Shown here: positions 56,335 through 64,000 of the stretch, piece by piece | Position numbering within the stretch: position 1 is the stretch's first letter | Layout: each line of letters starts with the position of its first letter | From: Anagrus nilaparvatae | Lineage: Eukaryota; Arthropoda; Insecta; Hymenoptera; Mymaridae | NCBI GenBank assembly: GCA_022575985.1 | Contig: JAKSXM010000263.1 | Span: 5,746,001-5,810,000, forward strand | Direction of reading: 5' to 3' | Length of the DNA: 64,000 nucleotides | The notes under the pieces: generated by a model | Database searches by the model: none | What the model was told of the DNA's origin: nothing | The model's input: the letters and a program-made list of their open reading frames with translations, nothing else | Translations under genes and position numbers: made by a program

Positions 56335-58079
56335 CTGGAGTTTTTGACTAAAGCGGCACTTCTGGTAGTACCATCAAGCACCGGTTTACGCGTTAACATA
56401 ACTTTTGAACTTTTTGAACTTAATTTTTGAAATTATTTTTAAATTTTAAAATTAAAGTGTTAGAAATTTAGCTTCGTCTCACTTAAATTTAAAAATTGTA
56501 AAGTGTTAAAGATTCAAATAAATCTAAATTCAAAAATAAATTTTAATCGACTTCGAATTTTTATTTTTCAAAACCAACAAATTTTTAAGTTTTTGGACTC
56601 TCACTTGACAAGAAAATAAAAGTAAGTAAATTAATTATTTCTTCTTTAAAGGAAATTCAATACACTATTTTGAGTACCTTTTTTCTGAAACCAAGCTAAT
56701 TAACAGCCCTGGAAGAACTGGACACTCTTCCTAAAACTAGATTAAATTTGTGCAAATCAGCTTAAAAATCTGATAGTTACAAGTCAAGTTAGTTTCAATT
56801 CAAGTCATATACATTTAAATTATTTAAACACCTTAGACGTAACAAGGGTTTTAAAAAAAAATCAATTTTTATCATTTACTTTAAAAAACGATATCTTAAA
56901 AACTATTTAAAGAAAAGAGACGAGTAAAAAATTTTTGGAAACTTGAAGCTTGCAGAAAACTTTTAAGGCCTATAAAACTAAATTTTGTCGAAAATTACAA
57001 TTTTGGCAGCAATTTAAACAAATTTAAAAATTGGGCCTTTCGGGTCAAAAATTATAAATATCAAAATCAGTGATAAATATACGAGTTTTACGTCGTTTGA
57101 AAGGTGACATTTACACTAAAAAAAGTAGACTAACCAGAAGTATTTTTGTTCATTTTTGAGTTTGTAGCGTTTTATCGAAAATTACCAAAAAACCCTGTTT
57201 TATAAGATTGAGCCAACATGTAAATTTGCGTTTCTAGCCCCACAATTCCCTTTGGAATGAATGCAGGGCTTTTTGCATGTCTTTACAACATATTAAAGTA
57301 TGTTTTCAGTAAAAATTAGCTTTTAAAAAAGCTTTTTGGATTTTGTAAAAATTTTTATATCTAAAAACCCGAATTTCCCATGTTATTTAAATGAGAAACT
57401 CCAAGTGCTCAGCGGCACGGGTTAAAAAAATCGAAAATCAAAATCCTTGGAGCTGGGGGTTTTTTATGACCAAAATATTCGAAAAAAATGGGGGGAGCCA
57501 AAAAATATCGAAAAATAAAAAATAAGACACAGTCTAATATATATATGTACGTTGTATAAAATTTTGATATTGAAGAAATGAGTAATCTGATAAATATGTA
57601 TGGCAGCTGACGCGCAGTTAGAGTTAGAAAATTTTTTCTTCAAATTGCACTATTTTTTTATGTTTTATCTTTGTTTTGTACGTATTGCACTGTAGTTAGT
57701 TTTATGATAAATCTATGTTTCTTACTATTTTTTGTGATTTTTAAACAATTGATAGTGCTTCTTTTTATTTAAAATTACGGAGCGTGTATTAAATGTGTAC
57801 TTCAGCCATCGCGCACGCGTAATTCGTCAAATTCGTTAAATTCCTCAAATGCTTATTAGTTAAAAAATGTTCTAGTTGGGCTTTAATTTTTCCTTAGACT
57901 TCATATATTTTGGATAAAAAAAACTTTGATGGGTTATTGCTTTTTTAGAGCTTTAGATCATAAAGAAAAAAATTTAAGTATATTTTTCACAGATTTCAAA
58001 TTTCATGCCAGGTCACATGATTAATTAAAAATTTTACCAAAAATTTGGATTCCGCGGGAAGTTTTATACTTTAACCGGG

Positions 58080-60300
58080 GGTTTTCCAGGTTGAGAAAAA
58101 CGTTTTTATGAATGAAAATTTTCTTTTTTTCACTCTTGAATATTTTCCGATTTTCCAAGATGGCGGATCAAAAAACTGAAAAAAGGAACCTTCTATATTA
58201 TTTGGGAGGTTTTAGAGGTTGAGAAAAACGAATTTATAAATGAAAATTTTCTTTTTTTCACTCTGAATATTTTCCGATTTTCCAAGATAGGGGATCAAAA
58301 AACTGAAAAAAAGGAACTTTCTACATTACCAGGGGGTTTTAGAGGTTGAGAAAAACGAATTTATAAATGAAAATTTTCATTTTTTTAATCCTGAATATTT
58401 TCCGATTTTCCAAGAAGACGGTTCAAAAAACTGAAAATAAGAAATTTCTACATTACCTAGAATTATTTCAGGTTGATAAAAAGTTTGTTATGAATGAAAA
58501 TTTTGTTATACTGTTGTCAACATTAACAGAAATAAATAAAAAAGGATTCAGATTGGGATTTTAAAAACAGTTTGTTAAGGGTATAAATGACGTGTCTGCA
58601 CAACCAGTTTAGATAAACTTTATATTTATTGCTTTTTTTGTAAGCATATACTAATACTTTTTATAAGTTTTATTTTTGAAACATTCTGAAAAAATGTATA
58701 ATAAAAAAAAGTATAATAAAATAAAAAAATTGATATATGCAAGCATATACATATGTAAAAATTTAATTTTCAAAGGCACATTTAATTCCAATGTTAATCA
58801 TAAACAAAAAAACAATTAATCAATTTTAATTAATAACTCTCCTTGTACTTATTTATTTAGGAACTTGTTTTGCCTGTTCTAAAATTCTAATGCTGTAATT
58901 TTTGACATGTATTTGCAAAATTAAATATATTTTATTTACATATTTTATTTCATTTTATTCAGAAGTAAAGTCTCGCTGAATTTAGGGAAATATAAGATAT
59001 GATTATTTTTATTAGCTATTTTTGTTCCACTATCTTGGAAAATCGGAAATATGCTGGGGTGAAAAAATTAAAATTTTCATTCATAAAAACGTTTTTCTCA
59101 ACCTCAAAAGCCCCCAGGTAATGTAGAAAGTTCCTTTTTTCAGTTTTTAGATCCACGATCTTGGAAAATCGGAAATATGCTGGGGTGAAAAAATTAAACT
59201 TTTCATTCATAAAAACGTTTTTCTCAACCTCAAAAGCCCCCAGGTAATGTAGAAAGTTCCTATTTTTCAGTTTTTTGATCCGCCATCTTGGAAAATCGGA
59301 AAATATTCAGGAGTGAAAAAAAGAAAATTTTCATTTATAAATTTGTTTTTCTCAACCTCTAAAACCCCCAGGTAATGCAGAAAGTTCCTTTTTTCAGTTT
59401 TTTGAACCACCATCTTGGAAAATCGGAAAATATTCAGGATTGAAAAAATGAAAATTTTTATTTATAAATTCGTTTTTCTCAACCTCTAAAACCCCCAGGT
59501 AATGTAGAAAGTTCCTTTTTTTCAGTTTTTTGATCCGCTATCTTGGAAAATCGGAAAATATTCAGGAGTGAAAAAAAGAAAATTTTCATTTATAAATTCG
59601 TTTTTCTCAACCTGGAACACACCCGTGTAATGTATAAAGTTTTTTTTATATTTTACGATCCGCCATCTTGGAAAATCGGAAAATATGCTGGGGTAAAAAA
59701 AAGAAAATTTTCATTAATAAAAACGTTTTTCTCAACCTCGAAAACCCCCTGGTAACGTATAAAGTTCCTTTTTTTCAGTTTTTAGATTCGCCATCTTGGA
59801 AAATCGGAAAATATTCAGGAGTGAAAAAAAAAAAATTTTCATTCATAAAAACGTTTTTCTCAACCTCTAAAACCCCTAGATAATGTAGAAAGTTCCTTTT
59901 TTTCAGTTTTTTGATCCGCCATCTTGGAAAATCGGAAAATATTCACGAGTGATAAAAAAGAAACTTTTCAATCATAAAAACGTTTTTATCAACCTGGAAA
60001 ACCCCCGGTTAATGTATAAAGTTTTTTAAAAATATTTTTGGATCCGCCATCTTGGAAAATCGGAAAATATTCAGGAGTGAAGAAAAGAAACTTTTCATTC
60101 ATAAAAACGTTTTTCTCAACTTGGAAAACCCCCGTGTAATGTAAAAAGTTTTTTTTATATATTTTACGATCTGCCATCTTGGAAAATGGGAAAATATGCT
60201 GGGGTAAAAAAATGAAAACTTTCTTTAATAAAAACGTTTTTCTCAATCTCGAAAACCCCCAGGTAATGTGAAAAGTTTCTTTTTTCATGTTTTTAATTTA
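58080..60300. repeat. FB-like element of ~126-bp subrepeats
   Basis: About three units in one orientation (TTTTCCAAGAT near 58150, 58276, 58402) are followed, after a ~460-bp A/T-rich spacer (58565-59020), by about ten units in the opposite orientation (CATCTTGGAAAATCGG every 126-128 bp from 59030 to 60190). Each unit has GGTTGAGAAAAACG, ATGAAAATTTTC, TATTTTCCGATTTTCCAAGA and usually TGGCGGATC. Frames within are by-products. Confidence 0.88.
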
Positions 60301-60765
60301 TTTTATTCAGGGACTCGGACTCTCTAAATCAGGGAGTTAACTCCCTAAATCAGAGAGTTAACTCTCTAAAACAGTAAGTCCGACTCCCTGAATTCAGGGA
60401 GTCGGACTACGTGGTTATTTTTGTTAGAGATAAATTATTAATATTAGATAAAAATTGGTTCCGATACCGGCTTTCTTTTATTTAATCTTAGAAAATCAGA
60501 ATCGATTATTTAGATTTTTTTTTTTTTAAGCCAGAGATATTATAATTATAATTTTATTTTTTTATTCTTTCATTAATCTCCAAACCCAATTTTATTTTTA
60601 ATTTTTGCAAATTAATATTTTATAAATATGGAAAAAAATAAAAATATAAAAAATAGATCAAATAAAATTAATCAAAATGATACAAAATTTTGTTTATTTT
60701 ATGTGACAAAGTTAACCATGAAATTCATTTATGCAGAAATTTTCATGGTCATAAAATGAAAACAG
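60301..60765. repeat. Outer part of the right FB-like copy
   Basis: Blocks of GGAGTCGGACT/AGTCCGACTCCC (60305-60410) and ~330 bp beyond are an inverted copy of 39830-39900 and 37935-38255. The two copies are about 22.8 kb apart end to end. Confidence 0.75.
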
Positions 60766-61223
60766 TTTCAAGTCTTGAATACAATACAATTACTAATAAC
60801 GAAGAATTTTACAAAAAAAATCATAAAAATTGCGCAAGAGCTATTTGTCCAGAAAATTTTTGTGTAAAATTTACTCACACATAAACAAAAGTGAAAAATA
60901 TTTTTAACCTCAATATTTTCGAGGAGTAAAGTTATGCTTGCATTTCTGCACTCTGCACTATTTTTTGAAAAAATAATCAATTCTTAAATTTTCTAAACTT
61001 TAAAAATTGTTAATTTATGAAATTCTAAATTAAATTTTAGTTTTATTCAATAAAAACCTTTGAATAAAATTTTGATATTTTTTTGGTTATTTGACCAGAA
61101 AATCTATTTAACCAGAAACAATTGAAAATTTTCTGGACAAATAGACCTGGCCTAAAAATTATGCATTAAAATGTTATTTAATTTTGTAAACAATGTGGTC
61201 ATAAAAAAAAATATTGTTTCTAT
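60766..61223. other. A/T-rich stretch, possible zinc-knuckle relic
   Basis: A 64-codon frame at 60690-60884 has CDKVNHEIHLC, i.e. C-x4-H-x4-C; the expected first Cys three residues earlier is Phe. It may be a relic of a gag-like or transposase protein, or chance. Otherwise nothing recognised. Confidence 0.3.
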
Positions 61224-61227
61224 TTAA

Positions 61228-61823
61228 GGTCTATAAGAGCGGCAGGGTTGAAATGCAAAAAAAAAAAGAGTTGAAATTTGGAGAATATAAAGTAAATATA
61301 AATTAATTTTACACGTATTTTTTTTTTTTAATAATTGACCTCACAGTTTTTGAGTAAATAAATAAACAAAAAAAAAATTAGCACAGGCTCTTATGGGGAA
61401 TTTTAAAAAATGAAAAAATAGCATTTAAAATACAAAACTTAGAAATTTTTTTTATGAGTTGATAAATAATGTCCTAATAAATAAAAAGAGACCTTAAAAT
61501 TTACAATCGACCGTCATTTTTTATGGTTTTACTTAAAAAAATGTATAAAAAATTAACGTTTATTCTGCTATTGAGGTAGAGTCATTTATTGTATTTTTTT
61601 ATTTATTTATTTTCTTTATAAATAATTTAATAATATTATTTAAATAATAAATAATTTATTTAATGCCAAAATTAAGTTAATAAAATTTATTTTTAAGCTT
61701 TGAATAGTAATAATTAAGTATTATTGAAAAAACTTTTTTATTTATTTGAAGTTGCAATCCGTACTTTTATACATGTGTAAGACAAAGATGCCGATAGGTG
61801 AAAATCCTGCCGCTCTTAAGACC
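61228..61823. mobile_element. TTAA-flanked MITE upstream of PRMT1
   Basis: The ends GGTCTATAAGAGCGGCAGG (61228) and CCTGCCGCTCTTAAGACC (61806-61823) are inverted complements with one small gap. TTAA lies on both sides (61224-61227, 61824-61827), as in piggyBac-type elements. 596 bp, A/T-rich, no transposase. piggyBac assignment rests only on TTAA. Confidence 0.65.
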
Positions 61824-61827
61824 TTAA

Positions 61828-62024
61828 AAAATAAAATTATGAAAAATATTTTTAAAAACTCAATTTAGTTGTGTTAAAATAAACTATGATAAACTAAAGA
61901 TCGTAGCGCCAACTATAATTGTAGAGACATTTTCCCCGGCAGTTGATTCTCCTTTAGTATAACGCTCCGTTCTATAACATGCCTATAACCTCTTACTTCC
62001 ATGCACTAATGTTAACTTTTTAAA
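61828..62024 (+). promoter_or_regulatory. PRMT1 5' flank, likely promoter and 5' UTR
   Basis: About 200 bp between the MITE and the first PRMT1 ATG; higher in G+C than the surroundings around 61895-61985 (GATCGTAGCGCC, CCCCGGCAGTTG). No TATA box; GCAGTTG near 61940 could serve as an initiator. The transcription start is not determined by the sequence. Confidence 0.35.

Positions 62025-64000
<1,976 letters not shown>

Larger units (their letters stand above)
54582..56781 (+). mobile_element. Solo LTR, family 2, plus orientation (split)
   Basis: TGTAACGTCC (54582) to GATAGTTACA (56781), flanked by AGTC (54578-54581, 56782-56785). It matches the minus-strand LTR at 34160-36579. A 997-bp palindrome (55014-56010) is inserted in it; without that it is about 1.2 kb. 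No internal retrotransposon genes. Confidence 0.83.
53869..56844 (+). mobile_element. Solo LTR, family 1, plus orientation (split)
   Basis: TGTAACGTAATG (53869) to ACCTTAGACGTAACA (56844), flanked by AGGG on both sides. It is homologous to the 680-bp LTR at 42017-42696 when 54582-56785 is set aside. A TATATATACTCGCGG box near 54160 is the likely promoter. Confidence 0.85.
52150..58066. mobile_element. Long inverted-repeat element, split by nested LTRs
   Basis: Arms of about 1.2 kb: left about 52630-53815, right about 56905-58066, sharing for example ATTACGCGTGCGCGATGG and its complement, AACATGGGAAATTCGGG, and AGACTGTGTCTTATTTTT. The left side has an extra palindrome (52160-52470 against 52600-52900). 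LTR-1 was inserted at the centre (AGGG at 53865-53868 and 56845-56848). No coding potential. A partial relative is at 15640-15900. Confidence 0.75.

Noticed and set aside
58080..60300. CRISPR-like array
   Set aside because: The regular 126-bp period has no unique spacers; whole units repeat and orientation flips. The DNA is eukaryotic.
37935..60765. One giant Maverick/Polinton element with long TIRs
   Set aside because: No DNA polymerase B, ATPase, protease, capsid or retroviral-type integrase gene lies between the inverted copies; the interior is a patchwork of other elements.

Overview
The window is nuclear DNA of an animal, most likely an insect. It is very A+T-rich, and it holds R1-clade LINEs, GINGER-type DNA transposons and one end of an arthropod-like PRMT1 gene with a short intron. 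A hymenopteran such as a parasitoid wasp would fit the base composition and repeat load, but that is inference. The only confident host gene is PRMT1, at the far right (62025-63129, continuing out of the window). Nearly everything else is transposable elements, palindromes and satellite-like repeats.

Layout. 1-5.8 kb: palindromic foldback elements and short tandem repeats. 5.8-10.2 kb: a decayed GINGER-like transposon (A, TSD TATA) sitting inside a small MITE (TSD TTA). 10.4-11.2 kb: unidentified minus-strand coding remnants with a duplicated exon-like segment. 12.2-14 kb: a ~460-bp repeat array plus a tail block, repeated at 45-47.8 kb. 16.6-36.9 kb: the main nest. A 5'-truncated CR1/L2-like LINE (A) is split by a full-length relative (B). 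LINE B is split by a 486-bp Transib-like MITE whose ends resemble V(D)J recombination signals, by a 5.96-kb R1-clade LINE, and by a GINGER-like transposon (B) with a complete three-exon transposase frame. LINE A is split again by a solo LTR that itself carries a tRNA-derived SINE with a 13-bp target duplication.

37-49.8 kb: FB-like foldback elements built from ~126-bp subrepeats, a pogo/Tigger MITE, two R1-clade fragments (one split by a solo LTR) and a tRNA-like relic. 49.8-52.1 kb: a 5'-truncated Ty1/copia pol. 52.1-58.1 kb: a second nest of four levels: long inverted-repeat element, solo LTR-1 (TSD AGGG), solo LTR-2 (TSD AGTC), 997-bp near-perfect palindrome. 58.1-60.8 kb: another FB-like array, whose outer part is an inverted copy of 37.9-40.2 kb. 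61.2-61.8 kb: a TTAA-flanked MITE about 200 bp upstream of PRMT1.

The many exact target-site duplications allow insertion order to be read directly. Removing the two insertions in LINE B ORF1 together with one TSD copy each restores the reading frame. The most unusual signals are the RSS-like MITE ends, the apparently intact GINGER-like transposase, and the two deep nests.
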